Positions 1-7,840 are shown, counted from the stretch's first letter. The stretch: 34,610 nt of DNA from an uncultured Bacteroidota bacterium (GCA_937877085.1 CALEEY010000126.1:1-34610); one strand, 5' to 3'. The notes: generated by a model from the letters alone, not told the origin. Program-made: numbers and translations.

Positions 1-346
1 CTTCGATTTCCATCTCAATGTTGATGGTCTGAATCTCCGAGCCAACTAAGGTTATATCCCTTTCAAAATCCTTGAATCCGACAAAGGACGCTTTCATCTG
101 GTACTTTCCGGGTTCAATCCTAGAAATACCATAAAATCCATCGGTGTCCGTGGCAGCACCCGATAAACCTCCGTTAGCATCCGTCAATATCACATTGACG
201 CCGGGTAAGGGTTGCCCGTCAGACGCATCGGTAATAAATCCACGAACGGTAGCCGTTTGAGCGCTGGCGGATGCGACAACAATCAGCAGCACAGGCAAAA
301 TCAAAAGTGACTTTACCAGACGAGAAATAGATGACAAATGATTCAA
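1..346 (-). CDS. Secreted protein with carboxypeptidase-regulatory-like domain, probably a TonB-dependent receptor (partial)
   Basis: Only the N-terminal part, about 115 codons, is in the window; the gene runs off the left edge. The reading frame encodes a hydrophobic signal peptide ending in ASASA-Q, followed by a beta-sandwich of the CarboxypepD_reg-like type (GFITDASDGQPLPGVNV, then TDTDGFYGISRIEPGKY and SFVGFKDF). In Bacteroidota this domain usually precedes the plug and barrel of a TonB-dependent receptor, but it also occurs in other secreted proteins, so the full function is open. No in-frame ATG exists. The frame is open back to a TGA at 366-364, and TTG at 346 or 337 is the likely start. 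An ATG at 360 lies in another frame and stops after five codons. The gene lies 84 bases downstream of the DUF4249-type gene on the same strand and may belong to that locus. Confidence 0.7.
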   Translation of the reverse strand, partial: MNHLSSISRLVKSLLILPVLLIVVASASAQTATVRGFITDASDGQPLPGVNVILTDANGGLSGAATDTDGFYGISRIEPGKYQMKASFVGFKDFERDITLVGSEIQTINIEMEIE

Positions 347-382
347 GAGTCTAATTTCATTATATCAAGGTAGTTTACGGAC

Positions 383-409
383 TAATACCGAGGTATTAAA
401 ACTGTTTTA
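383..409. promoter_or_regulatory. Two adjacent inverted repeats upstream of the partial gene
   Basis: TAATACC-GA-GGTATTA (383-398) is directly abutted by TAAAACTGTTTTA (397-409). A TATAAT match reads on the minus strand at 364-359, some 13 bases before the probable TTG start, with no good -35 element. The repeats may be an operator or a structured leader between the DUF4249-type gene and the next gene. This is pattern only; no regulator is known. Confidence 0.35.
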
Positions 410-430
410 GGGCAAAATACATACTCTTTT

Positions 431-1294
431 TCAGTTCGGGACCTGCCCATTGAGCAATCCCAATTTATTAAGGGTGTCCGAATCGAGCAGCCAAGCGAAT
501 TCAAATACCCCTACAGAGGCAAAAAAACCGTGTGCGCGGTCCAAATTTCCGTCGATCTCTTTACTGGTCCACTCCTTGCTAAACAAGGTCATTTCCATGG
601 AGACCCTTCGTACCGTTACGCCTTTTGTATTGATATTGAGATCCAGCCCGTTCATGATGATATACCGATCCGTACTGAGGTCAATATCAAACTCCCAGCC
701 GCGTGCCGTCGCCGAACCCGGATCTCCATAGGCAACGCGGATTACTTGCACCCCGGAGTCATCGGGAGGACCTACTTCATAGCGTACATATACAGCGGTA
801 GGTTTCTGTGTCACGCCTAATAACGTGAAGTGTTGGGATACATTCAGGGAGTCCCCGACCGGGCTATCCACGATTACTTCGGGCCGAAGCGGAAGCTCGG
901 AAACGGCTTCGGCGCCCGGAGCCCCATGGCGACTGACAAGAAGAGAATACACGTGGCCAAGCGTGGGGCGGAACTCGGCCACAAACAAATGGCCTTGAGA
1001 TCCATCATCGAGTACGACCGAAGAATCTCTCCAAACTTCGAAGGTGCCGTCGTTTCGGTCGATGGTAGTAACCTGCACACCTTCCAAAGATAGTGGATCC
1101 GATAGAATCGTGGGGCGAAGCAAATCGACTCGAACCTTTTGCAGCGATGTACGCATATCCAGATATCCATAAATGGCGTAAATGTCTTGTCCTTCATCGG
1201 CAATTGGGTCAATAGCATTCTCGCAACCAAGCAGCGTTATCAACGCAGCGGCAGCACACACCAAGGGTCCTATGGTACGATAGAGAATTTTCAT
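431..1294 (-). CDS. DUF4249-type outer-membrane lipoprotein
   Basis: This 287-residue protein begins with a lipoprotein signal peptide; the lipobox is LLGC with Cys24 as the predicted lipidated residue. The mature part starts with an IYGYLD segment followed by beta-rich sequence with repeated V-x-V and Y-x-L strands, which resembles DUF4249 proteins. Those proteins are encoded next to TonB-dependent receptors in Bacteroidota, and the partner role is inferred. Its ATG overlaps the stop of the upstream receptor gene by four bases (ATGA, 1291-1294), so the two are almost certainly co-translated. Substrate is unknown. The family call rests on context and general sequence character more than on a diagnostic motif. 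Confidence 0.65.
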   Translation of the reverse strand: MKILYRTIGPLVCAAAALITLLGCENAIDPIADEGQDIYAIYGYLDMRTSLQKVRVDLLRPTILSDPLSLEGVQVTTIDRNDGTFEVWRDSSVVLDDGSQGHLFVAEFRPTLGHVYSLLVSRHGAPGAEAVSELPLRPEVIVDSPVGDSLNVSQHFTLLGVTQKPTAVYVRYEVGPPDDSGVQVIRVAYGDPGSATARGWEFDIDLSTDRYIIMNGLDLNINTKGVTVRRVSMEMTLFSKEWTSKEIDGNLDRAHGFFASVGVFEFAWLLDSDTLNKLGLLNGQVPN

Positions 1295-3669
1295 CGGACA
1301 TCGACTCGTATCCCTACGGAAGGGATAATGGGGAGTTGATCGATCCGGCTCCCCGTAAAAATGTTGTACTCAAAGATGTTATTGCGGTCGTAGACATTGA
1401 TGACTCCAGCCATCGCCGTTAATTCGGCTCCTGGGAGCGCAAAGGAACGCTCAATAGTAATATCTAAGCGGTGATACGTGGGGAGCCGGGAATCGTATAG
1501 CTCGGCTCGAGAGACAAACGTATGCCCAACGCTCGTTGCAAAATCCGTGTTTCTGGGATCAATGGAGTCCTTCAAGTCGGCATAGTATCCATTTACCTGA
1601 GTAAAAGGTAATCCCGATCCAAATTGCCACCTCACGCTAACCTTGTTGGAGCCCATTCTGTATTGCGCCATCGCTTTCAATTGGTCCCGTCGGTCATGCG
1701 GGGGATTGAAGGTGTTTTCATCCAAAAGAGTTGCCTGACCAAAATTGGGGCGAAATACGCCGCTCGCACGTTGGGCATCTCGGTGATATTCCACCTTTGA
1801 CTTGCTATAGGACACCGAAAAGAAAAAGTCTTGGCTCGTGACCTCAACTTTCGTGTCGATTCCCTGGGCGTAGCCGTCCACTTTTGAAAATTCGGCTACC
1901 TTATTTACCGCATTCCCGAAGACAGGGAAAGATATGTCAGACAAGTTTTTCCGGTACGCCTCAAAGGTGAGCTCAAGCCACGGTCTGGGTCGACCTTTCC
2001 ACCCACCGATCAGATGTACCGCCTTTGGAACCGGGGTATTGTTAGGGGAAGCAGACCAGACGGTAAAAACATCAGAAACGTCTTGCTCGTTGTTTAGGCC
2101 CACTATTTGTTGATGATAAACCCCTCCTGCCAAACTGAATTGGTGGTGACTACCCGATCCGTTGGGCAAATAGGTGATCCTTCCACGCGGCGCAATGGTA
2201 TTTTTTAGCCCTCGCGAAAATATTTCCAATCGGACTCCCGGTTCCAATCGAAATTTCTTTCCCAGGTTAAATTGGCTCTCAAAATAGGAGCCGACGCTGG
2301 TCACCCCAGAATTGCCTTCCGTCCCCAGCGATCCCAGTTTGTACTCAAAAAAGTTGGTGTTGCCGAAGATTCCGAAGTTTACTTGGCTGGGTCCCAGGAG
2401 ATAGACGAAACCAATACTCATGTTCAAATCCGAAACGTCCGACGTCCTTAACTCGTCGCGGGTCGGACGATATCTGCTTTCCAGGCTGGAATAGTACACC
2501 GCCAACTCCGTCATTACCGCGTTTTCTGGAGGGATATACGTGTATTTCCCTCCAAACGCCCGGTTTTTCCATGTCGACTTACGAAAAGTGGGATCCGACG
2601 GGTCGGAACTCGTTCCGAGGTTGCCTTCGTCCGAGGTGGTAAGCGCCGTAATCGTTAAACTGCTGGTTTGATTTAAATACGAATGGAGTTTGGCGTAACG
2701 ATCTCCAAATCTAAACGGCAGCTCCTGCCCTAGAAGTTGAGGGCTTATCCGGTCTATAACGGACTCTCGGGCCGAAAGAATGAGCGACGTATCGCCTGGG
2801 CGAACGGGAATAGAAACATTAAATCCGCTTAAAAACGGTGCAATCGAGGCAGAATAGGTTAGCTTTTCCTTGCTCCCATTCACCGTCTTGATGTCAATAA
2901 CCGACGAGATTCTGCCACCGTAACGCGCACCGAAACCGCCTGCATAGACATCGGCATAGGATATAATGTCGGCTGGAAAGGCACTGTAAAATCCGACGAT
3001 GTGAAACGGCTGAAAAATCCTCATGCCGTCAACCAAAACCAGGTTTTGTGTCGGTGTCCCGCCCCGAATAAACAATTGGCCACCTCGATCTCCGGTTGAA
3101 ACCACGCCCGGCAACGTCAATAAATATCCCGCAAGATCGTAGGACACGTCGGGCATGGGTACCCGCGTGAGATCTTCCGGGCGAACCGTCTCAAGACCCG
3201 CTACAAACTTGTTGAGGTCTTGACGTTGGGTCTCAACGAGCACCTCCTCCAAAAAAGTACGTGTGGGCTGCAGCAGCACATCGTATGGCTCTTGCTGAGG
3301 TAGTTGAAGCGTGTCCGATCTGGATTCGTAGCCAAGAAACGACGTCTGTACGACGTATGTGCCCTTTTCAATGTGCTCAAACGAATACCGGCCGCTCGCA
3401 TTTGTAATACTACCAAAGACTATCTCGCCGTTGCGAATAATGGCTACGGTGGCCCCGGGTAAGCCGATTCTTGATTCCGCGTCGAGAATACGGCCGTATA
3501 AGGAGGGATCCGTTGCGCTCGCATGCGTTGCCCCCTCGGCCAGCCCTGAAATGGTCACCACCTGAAACCGCCCAGCAAACGCCGTAGGTACCGTCGTCGA
3601 ACATTGTAGTACGAGTACGATACCCAGAACGGTAAGCTTTTTGGAGAAAAATGGCTTGGTGAGTGTCAT
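1291..3669 (-). CDS. TonB-dependent outer-membrane receptor
   Basis: This 792-residue protein has a signal peptide (about residues 1-32), a CarboxypepD_reg-like domain (about 57-135, with GRILDAESRIGLPGATV and GRYSFEHIEKGTY), a plug domain (about 160-262, with LFIRGGTPTQNLVLVDGM and FGARYGGRISSVIDIK), and a beta-barrel filling the rest. The family imports large or scarce ligands such as metal chelates, vitamins or oligosaccharides across the outer membrane using TonB energy. There is no SusD-type neighbour; the partner is instead a DUF4249-type lipoprotein encoded with a four-base overlap, so a polysaccharide-utilisation role is less likely. The C-terminus ends in V-R and not in the aromatic residue common in outer-membrane barrels. 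The nearby histidine-triad protein hints weakly at metal-related uptake, but the ligand cannot be read from sequence. Confidence 0.9.
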   Translation of the reverse strand: MTLTKPFFSKKLTVLGIVLVLQCSTTVPTAFAGRFQVVTISGLAEGATHASATDPSLYGRILDAESRIGLPGATVAIIRNGEIVFGSITNASGRYSFEHIEKGTYVVQTSFLGYESRSDTLQLPQQEPYDVLLQPTRTFLEEVLVETQRQDLNKFVAGLETVRPEDLTRVPMPDVSYDLAGYLLTLPGVVSTGDRGGQLFIRGGTPTQNLVLVDGMRIFQPFHIVGFYSAFPADIISYADVYAGGFGARYGGRISSVIDIKTVNGSKEKLTYSASIAPFLSGFNVSIPVRPGDTSLILSARESVIDRISPQLLGQELPFRFGDRYAKLHSYLNQTSSLTITALTTSDEGNLGTSSDPSDPTFRKSTWKNRAFGGKYTYIPPENAVMTELAVYYSSLESRYRPTRDELRTSDVSDLNMSIGFVYLLGPSQVNFGIFGNTNFFEYKLGSLGTEGNSGVTSVGSYFESQFNLGKKFRLEPGVRLEIFSRGLKNTIAPRGRITYLPNGSGSHHQFSLAGGVYHQQIVGLNNEQDVSDVFTVWSASPNNTPVPKAVHLIGGWKGRPRPWLELTFEAYRKNLSDISFPVFGNAVNKVAEFSKVDGYAQGIDTKVEVTSQDFFFSVSYSKSKVEYHRDAQRASGVFRPNFGQATLLDENTFNPPHDRRDQLKAMAQYRMGSNKVSVRWQFGSGLPFTQVNGYYADLKDSIDPRNTDFATSVGHTFVSRAELYDSRLPTYHRLDITIERSFALPGAELTAMAGVINVYDRNNIFEYNIFTGSRIDQLPIIPSVGIRVDVR

Positions 3670-3804
3670 CGGACAATAAAAAATACAACCAGCCGTGATG
3701 GCTTCGGGGCTCAGAAAAAGTTAGACGACGGGAATGCTCCTTTCAATTCAATTGGCTGAAAATACACTCGATTGGTAAATGGATCAGAATCCAATTAGTT
3801 TTGG
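3670..3804. promoter_or_regulatory. Divergent intergenic region between receptor gene and small-protein genes
   Basis: This spacer should hold the promoter of the minus-strand receptor operon and the promoter of the plus-strand small genes. Visible structure: AGCC-GTGAT-GGCT near 3694-3706 in the receptor leader, and nested repeats ATTGG...CCAAT (3771-3795) around GGAT-CAGA-ATCC (3781-3792). No convincing -35/-10 pair was found on either strand. Confidence 0.3.
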
Positions 3805-3921
3805 ATGAAGTATTATAAGGGGATGCCTTTTCGAAGAGTATCCGTTTTTCAAAAGTACCCTGTTGCGGAAGATCACCTGGTTTTTAATGCCAACCCGAAC
3901 GCCCTCTGGCCAAATCAATGA
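3805..3921 (+). CDS. Possible 38-residue small ORF translationally coupled to the next gene
   Basis: An ORF from ATG 3805 (or ATG 3823) ends in a TGA that overlaps the ATG of the next small gene as ATGA (3918-3921). The encoded peptide is basic and aromatic at first (MKYYKGMPFRRVSVFQKY) and ends in ALWPNQ; it has no signal or membrane segment. The start-stop overlap is the same arrangement used between real genes in this window, which suggests a leader peptide or coupled small protein. A chance ORF of this size is also quite possible. Confidence 0.3.
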   Translation: MKYYKGMPFRRVSVFQKYPVAEDHLVFNANPNALWPNQ

Positions 3922-4154
3922 AGAAAAAAGCACGATTTTACATACTTTTGGCCATGAGCATCTTTTTAACCATGGTATTGATTGATTCTTTTGGAGTCTT
4001 CGACGATCAAACGTTCAACGAAGTGCCCCATGGTAGTCATACCCACTACGTTCCTAAAGATTGCGATCCTCCACTACCCGTAAGCGATTCGCCCACTCGG
4101 CGTCCATCGGCTAACGAGCACATCGACTGCACCGGACAGTACGTCCCCAACTAG
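3918..4154 (+). CDS. Small membrane-anchored or secreted protein with a single histidine-triad motif
   Basis: The 78-residue product has a basic start (MKKKARFY) and one hydrophobic segment at about residues 8-22, which could be an uncleaved anchor or a signal peptide. A short soluble tail of about 50 residues follows, predicted to be outside the cytoplasm. The tail carries VPHGSHTHYVP, an H-x-x-H-x-H pattern (His38, His41, His43) with two cysteines (Cys49, Cys71) and a further His68. The pattern is nearly the same as the zinc-binding histidine triads of streptococcal Pht proteins, so metal binding is a reasonable inference, but there is no wider similarity that I can see. It is convergent with the acetyltransferase gene, and the two share CTAG as both stop codons. 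I do not recognise a named family. Confidence 0.65.
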   Translation: MKKKARFYILLAMSIFLTMVLIDSFGVFDDQTFNEVPHGSHTHYVPKDCDPPLPVSDSPTRRPSANEHIDCTGQYVPN

Positions 4155-4642
4155 CGGTTGGACAGCAACGTGATGGCGGACCGGTCGAGACGCATGGTGG
4201 TCCAATCCGAAAGTGGAGCGGCCCCAAGTTGTTTGTAAAACGAAATGGCTGGTTCATTCCAGTCCAAAACATTCCAGTCCAATCTCATACACCCCCTTTC
4301 TTCTGCTATTTGGGCCAGTTGTTTGAAGAGCGCGAAGCCAATTCCGCGTCCTCTACATTCCTCTTCAACGAACAAATCTTCTAGAAAGAGGCCGAAGTTT
4401 GTTAAAAACGTGGAATAGTTGTGAAAGAACAAGGCAAAACCAACGCACCTACTCGATGCGTCGTCAAAGGCGACTAATGCCTCAATTTTAGGGGACGCAT
4501 GTGGGGCCAATTGCTGTCGGAGAGCATTTTCGTCAGGGCGCGAGGCATTTCGGAGTCGTTCATAATCGGCCAAGCCGTTAATCAGGCGAACTAAGTCTGG
4601 GGCGTCGTCAGGGACGGCTGGACGGATTGAAAAAGAAGGCAT
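4151..4642 (-). CDS. GNAT-family N-acetyltransferase, diamine/polyamine type
   Basis: This 163-residue cytoplasmic enzyme has the complete GNAT fold. It shows an N-terminal SIRPAVPDDAPDLVRLI segment, a LEDLFVEEECRGRGIG acetyl-CoA loop (RGRGIG at 97-102), and the C-terminal DWNVLDWNEPAISFYKQLGA. The combination of Y-S-T-F, LEDLFV and WNVLDWNEPAI-FY matches the spermidine/spermine N1-acetyltransferase subgroup, so a small amine or amino acid is the probable acceptor. The exact substrate is not determined by sequence. The gene starts 14 bases after the M1 peptidase stop on the same strand and is probably its operon partner. Its 3' end overlaps the convergent small gene by four bases. Confidence 0.85.
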   Translation of the reverse strand: MPSFSIRPAVPDDAPDLVRLINGLADYERLRNASRPDENALRQQLAPHASPKIEALVAFDDASSRCVGFALFFHNYSTFLTNFGLFLEDLFVEEECRGRGIGFALFKQLAQIAEERGCMRLDWNVLDWNEPAISFYKQLGAAPLSDWTTMRLDRSAITLLSNR

Positions 4643-4656
4643 TTTGGAATGGAGTG

Positions 4657-6711
4657 CTAGCGAGTAATTACGAAGGACTGGAGTCGAGCCGTTGAGCCCT
4701 GAGCAACGCGTATGTGGTAGATTCCGGCTGGAAGGCCCGAACCATCCACGGCAACATCGGTCTCGCCATCCCCTATCCGCTGGATGGATTGTGACCTTAC
4801 CACCCTGCCCAACAAGTCGAAGACCGTCAACTGTATCGGGGTTTCCGATTGGGTCGATTCTATGTGAACGTTGATCGCACCCGCCGAAGGGTTGGGGTAC
4901 ACAGAGACATTGAACGGGGCCCCTAGATTGGAGCCGTCATCAACGGACACTTTCACTGGCGATTCGCCCCTTAATATCCATCGATCGGGATCGACTCTAA
5001 CGGATAACGCCTCTTCTGGTACGTCTATCGTGTAGATTTGGACATCCTGGATGTTTTCCACCTGGACACGATACGTCTTGTTAGCCGTCGTTATTTCGAG
5101 CCAAACGGGCATTTCGAATACCGGAACGGTGGACTCGTCTGCAGCCTGAATTTGACTCAGCGTGATGCGAACCTGGGGATTGGTGGCCGTGCCCACATTA
5201 GTCCAATTCACATCGTACGTGGGGTATCCTGTACCAACGTACACCCACTGATCAAAAAACGTTTGAAACGACCGTCCAGATACCTGTTCGACCACGTGTT
5301 GAAAGTCGGAAGTGGTTACCGATCCGTAGGCGAAAGCAGGGGTAGCGGTATAGGTTCTTAATATTTGCTTGAATACGTCATCCCCAACAATGCCTCGAAT
5401 CATCCGAAGCACCATATATCCCTTGGCATAGACACCGTTGAAATCGAACAGTTCAGCAACCTCGGTCGTGTCCTGTTGAACCAATGTCCCGCGTTCCAAA
5501 AGAGCCCTTTGGTAGTAAATATTGCCCAAAACCCTCTGAAGGTTGGCATATTTAGCGTCGGTATCATAGACCAAAAACTCGCTCATGGTGGCAAAACCCT
5601 CGTTGAGCCACAGGTCGGACCACGACTTGGGGGTCAATTTGTCGCCAAACCATTGATGAGCCAACTCGTGCGCGATTAGTTCGGCTCCAATGTTGCCCAT
5701 CGAGCTGAGGGTTTGATGCTCCATCCCGCCTTTAAAGGTGACGTGGGCATGTCCGTACTTTTCTTTGGCAAAGGGATAGGGTCCCAGCCAGTCTTCAAAA
5801 ACAGACATCATTTCAAGCGCAAGTCTCCAACCACTGCTCGGGCTAATCCCTTGAAAAGCATCGGCACCCTTGTACACAAAATGTTGGATGGGGAAGGCAC
5901 CTGGGCCATAGAGTGTTTCCAACGCAGACGAGCGAGTGTACGTCTGTTTATACTCGTCGTATTCTCCAATTGCAAGGGAAACTAGATAGGTGGAAATGGG
6001 ATATCGATGGATCCAATCGAACGTAGCCGATCCGTCCATGTGGAGAGTCTTACTGAGAAGCACCCCATTGGAAGCGACCGTCATCGGGGACGGGACTCGA
6101 ACCGTTATCCGAACGGAATCAGCCTTATCTGCCAACTGATCGTCGGCCGGCCACCATTCCTTAGACCCGTATGGCTCAGACAACGTCCATATAGTGTTTG
6201 GCTTTCCGGGCACATTTTGAATACTGGTAAAGGCCCCAAAACCGGTTGAAATAGGGTTTCCATGGTAAACAATATCCAATTCCAGCGTCGTTCCTCGTAA
6301 CAATTTGGTCTTTAACACCACCGTTATTTTATCGTTTTGGTGGGATGCGGCCAAAACCTGCCCAGATGTCAAACTAACAAAGTCGAGTGCGAGGTTGGTC
6401 GATAGGTCGAATTGAAGAGAATCGGTATCTGCGAGGGCTGTCCCAACAATTCGGTTTCGACCTAATAAAATGGGATTACGCAGCCCATTGAGGTTTAACG
6501 TCAGGTGGTAATAAGAAACGTCAAAACGATCGGCTAGGTGGGATGGGGCCTTGACGCCCACCTGTTTCGAAGAAACTTGGCGCGCACTTGGGTGCGCTGT
6601 TATGGGGAAATCTTGTCCCCATACGACCGCTGAGGGGAAAATTCCAAGGCCGCACATCGCTAATAGAATGCTTAAAAGCCGTAGAGCGTGGGGCCGAACA
6701 GTCTGAATCAT
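4657..6711 (-). CDS. Secreted M1-family zinc aminopeptidase with type IX sorting domain
   Basis: This 684-residue protein has a signal peptide (about 1-32), an N-terminal beta-saddle (about 60-250) and a zinc-peptidase domain. The motif HELAH (348-352) with Glu371 gives the HExxH-x18-E zinc site, and Tyr428 in VYAKG is the probable transition-state tyrosine. The substrate motif reads GGMEH (328-332) where many family members have GAMEN. The C-terminal 85 residues (VYPNPSAGAINV, then LFDLLGRVVRS-like strands and LPAGIYHIRV) form a Por-secretion type A sorting domain, so the enzyme is expected to cross the outer membrane by the type IX system and be released or attached at the surface. It removes N-terminal residues from peptides, presumably for nutrient gain. 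The acetyltransferase gene follows closely downstream. Confidence 0.92.
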   Translation of the reverse strand: MIQTVRPHALRLLSILLAMCGLGIFPSAVVWGQDFPITAHPSARQVSSKQVGVKAPSHLADRFDVSYYHLTLNLNGLRNPILLGRNRIVGTALADTDSLQFDLSTNLALDFVSLTSGQVLAASHQNDKITVVLKTKLLRGTTLELDIVYHGNPISTGFGAFTSIQNVPGKPNTIWTLSEPYGSKEWWPADDQLADKADSVRITVRVPSPMTVASNGVLLSKTLHMDGSATFDWIHRYPISTYLVSLAIGEYDEYKQTYTRSSALETLYGPGAFPIQHFVYKGADAFQGISPSSGWRLALEMMSVFEDWLGPYPFAKEKYGHAHVTFKGGMEHQTLSSMGNIGAELIAHELAHQWFGDKLTPKSWSDLWLNEGFATMSEFLVYDTDAKYANLQRVLGNIYYQRALLERGTLVQQDTTEVAELFDFNGVYAKGYMVLRMIRGIVGDDVFKQILRTYTATPAFAYGSVTTSDFQHVVEQVSGRSFQTFFDQWVYVGTGYPTYDVNWTNVGTATNPQVRITLSQIQAADESTVPVFEMPVWLEITTANKTYRVQVENIQDVQIYTIDVPEEALSVRVDPDRWILRGESPVKVSVDDGSNLGAPFNVSVYPNPSAGAINVHIESTQSETPIQLTVFDLLGRVVRSQSIQRIGDGETDVAVDGSGLPAGIYHIRVAQGSTARLQSFVITR

Positions 6712-6922
6712 GGTGGTGTCTCCGAGGGACTATCGTTTTCTAAAAGAATCAGACGGCCTCGACGCGGTTTTTAACCCTAAAGGCTTCATGTGCCTTGTTG
6801 TCCAAAGTACGAAACCTAACGTATTCAAATGAACACGGAAATCGATTTTCCGGAAGAAGTGAACCTCTAGTGTAGGATGGCCGTTAAGAAGGTCATTCCC
6901 TTATTGACTCTATTGCTGACCT
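6712..6922. promoter_or_regulatory. Divergent intergenic region between M1 peptidase and YceI genes
   Basis: The region must hold promoters for both flanking genes. The clearest structure is the inverted repeat CGGAAA-TCGAT-TTTCCG at 6836-6852, which is a candidate operator. I found no convincing -35/-10 pair, tRNA or ORF. Confidence 0.3.
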
Positions 6923-7507
6923 ATGAGACGCCTTTTACTTTCTTTCCTCCTACCTCTTTTAGTTCTCCCTGCGTTTGCTCAAAATTCGGCCGACCCCAAC
7001 CCTGAGTTGGTTCGATTCGATCGAAATCATTCCACCCTTGGCTTTAATGTCCCGATTGTTATGGGGCTTTCGAAAGTAACTGGAAAATTTACCGACTTCT
7101 CCGCAGACCTTATTTGGAAGGCTGAAGACTTGGAAGCCTCGTCTGTACAGCTGAAAATCAACGTTGAATCCATTGATACGGGAATTGAAGCTCGAAATAA
7201 TCATCTGAAATCCGACGCGTTTTTCGACGTGGCTCTGTATCCAACCATCACTTTTGCGAGTTCCAACATCCGCAAAAACGGAGACGACTATTTGGTTGAT
7301 GGCACGATCGTAATGCATGGGATCGCACGCGAAATCACGATTCCTCTGAACGTCCGTACGTTTACCGAGGGGGAGCAATCATGGACCTCGTTTCGAGTGA
7401 TCACGACATTAGATCGAACCGACTTCGGAATGAATTGGAAACACAGCAACGCCGATTTCTTTGTTGGTAATGAGATTGAAACCGATATCGTCCTGCTTAC
7501 TCGATAA
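6923..7507 (+). CDS. YceI-family periplasmic lipid-binding protein
   Basis: The 194-residue product has a signal peptide with predicted cleavage after Ala19 (LPAFA-QN) and a mature YceI lipocalin-like barrel. Typical features are FDRNHSTLGFNVPI near the start, KVTGKFTDFSADL, the central IDTGIEARNNHLKSDAFFDV and YPTITFASS segments, and DRTDFGMNW near the end. Family members bind isoprenoid or amphiphilic molecules in the periplasm; the ligand and physiological role here are unknown. The gene is monocistronic in appearance. Its last 11 bases overlap the end of the convergent BFD-like gene. Confidence 0.9.
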   Translation: MRRLLLSFLLPLLVLPAFAQNSADPNPELVRFDRNHSTLGFNVPIVMGLSKVTGKFTDFSADLIWKAEDLEASSVQLKINVESIDTGIEARNNHLKSDAFFDVALYPTITFASSNIRKNGDDYLVDGTIVMHGIAREITIPLNVRTFTEGEQSWTSFRVITTLDRTDFGMNWKHSNADFFVGNEIETDIVLLTR

Positions 7508-7694
7508 TGGATGCATCGAACGTGGTTCGACCATCTTTGAGCATTTGACGGACATACGGGATGCACAATCTGCAGGATAAACCAAAGGGGCGGGCTTTCT
7601 GAAGATCTTCGACCGAGGTAATACTCTTATCGATCGCTGTTTTTTTCAGCAATTCGAAAGTCACTTGCGAACAAATACACTGTGTTACGGCCAT
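7497..7694 (-). CDS. Stand-alone BFD-like [2Fe-2S]-binding protein
   Basis: The 65-residue protein has a C-x-C pair near the N-terminus (Cys6, Cys8) and a C-x-x-C pair (Cys41, Cys44), separated by a helical region ending in an S-V-E-D-L-Q-K-A-type segment. This matches the Fer2_BFD fold of bacterioferritin-associated ferredoxin and of the small domains in nitrite reductase and related oxidoreductases. A role as an electron carrier, possibly in iron release or redox sensing, is inferred. No bacterioferritin or reductase gene is in the window. It is transcribed divergently from the tolC-like gene and converges on yceI with an 11-base overlap. Confidence 0.72.
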   Translation of the reverse strand: MAVTQCICSQVTFELLKKTAIDKSITSVEDLQKARPFGLSCRLCIPYVRQMLKDGRTTFDASIIE

Positions 7695-7704
7695 CGAATG
7701 GGGT

Positions 7705-7726
7705 GGTAACGAACAACCCCGTTACC
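7705..7726. promoter_or_regulatory. Inverted repeat between BFD-like and TolC-like genes
   Basis: GGTAACG and CGTTACC form 7-base arms around an 8-base spacer, and a further GTTACC lies at 7740-7745. The site sits just upstream of the BFD-like start (7694) in a divergent spacer and could be an operator for one or both genes. No T-run follows on either strand, so a terminator is unlikely. Confidence 0.4.
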
Positions 7727-7840
7727 TGTCTGTATTAATGTTACCAATCAGAATGACTGAGCGTCCATTACTTCTTAGTACCAGCTACCGTTCCTGTCCG
7801 CCTCCCCGCCATGCAACCCTTCCCTAACCCTACCGTTTTT

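Noticed and set aside
874-1230. Long antisense-frame ORFs within the DUF4249-type gene, and similar ORFs in every large gene
   Set aside because: They are out of frame with a well-supported gene and have no signal peptide, domain or start context.
3918-4154. True homology to streptococcal Pht proteins
   Set aside because: Only the short triad is shared; length and the rest of the sequence differ, so convergence is more likely.
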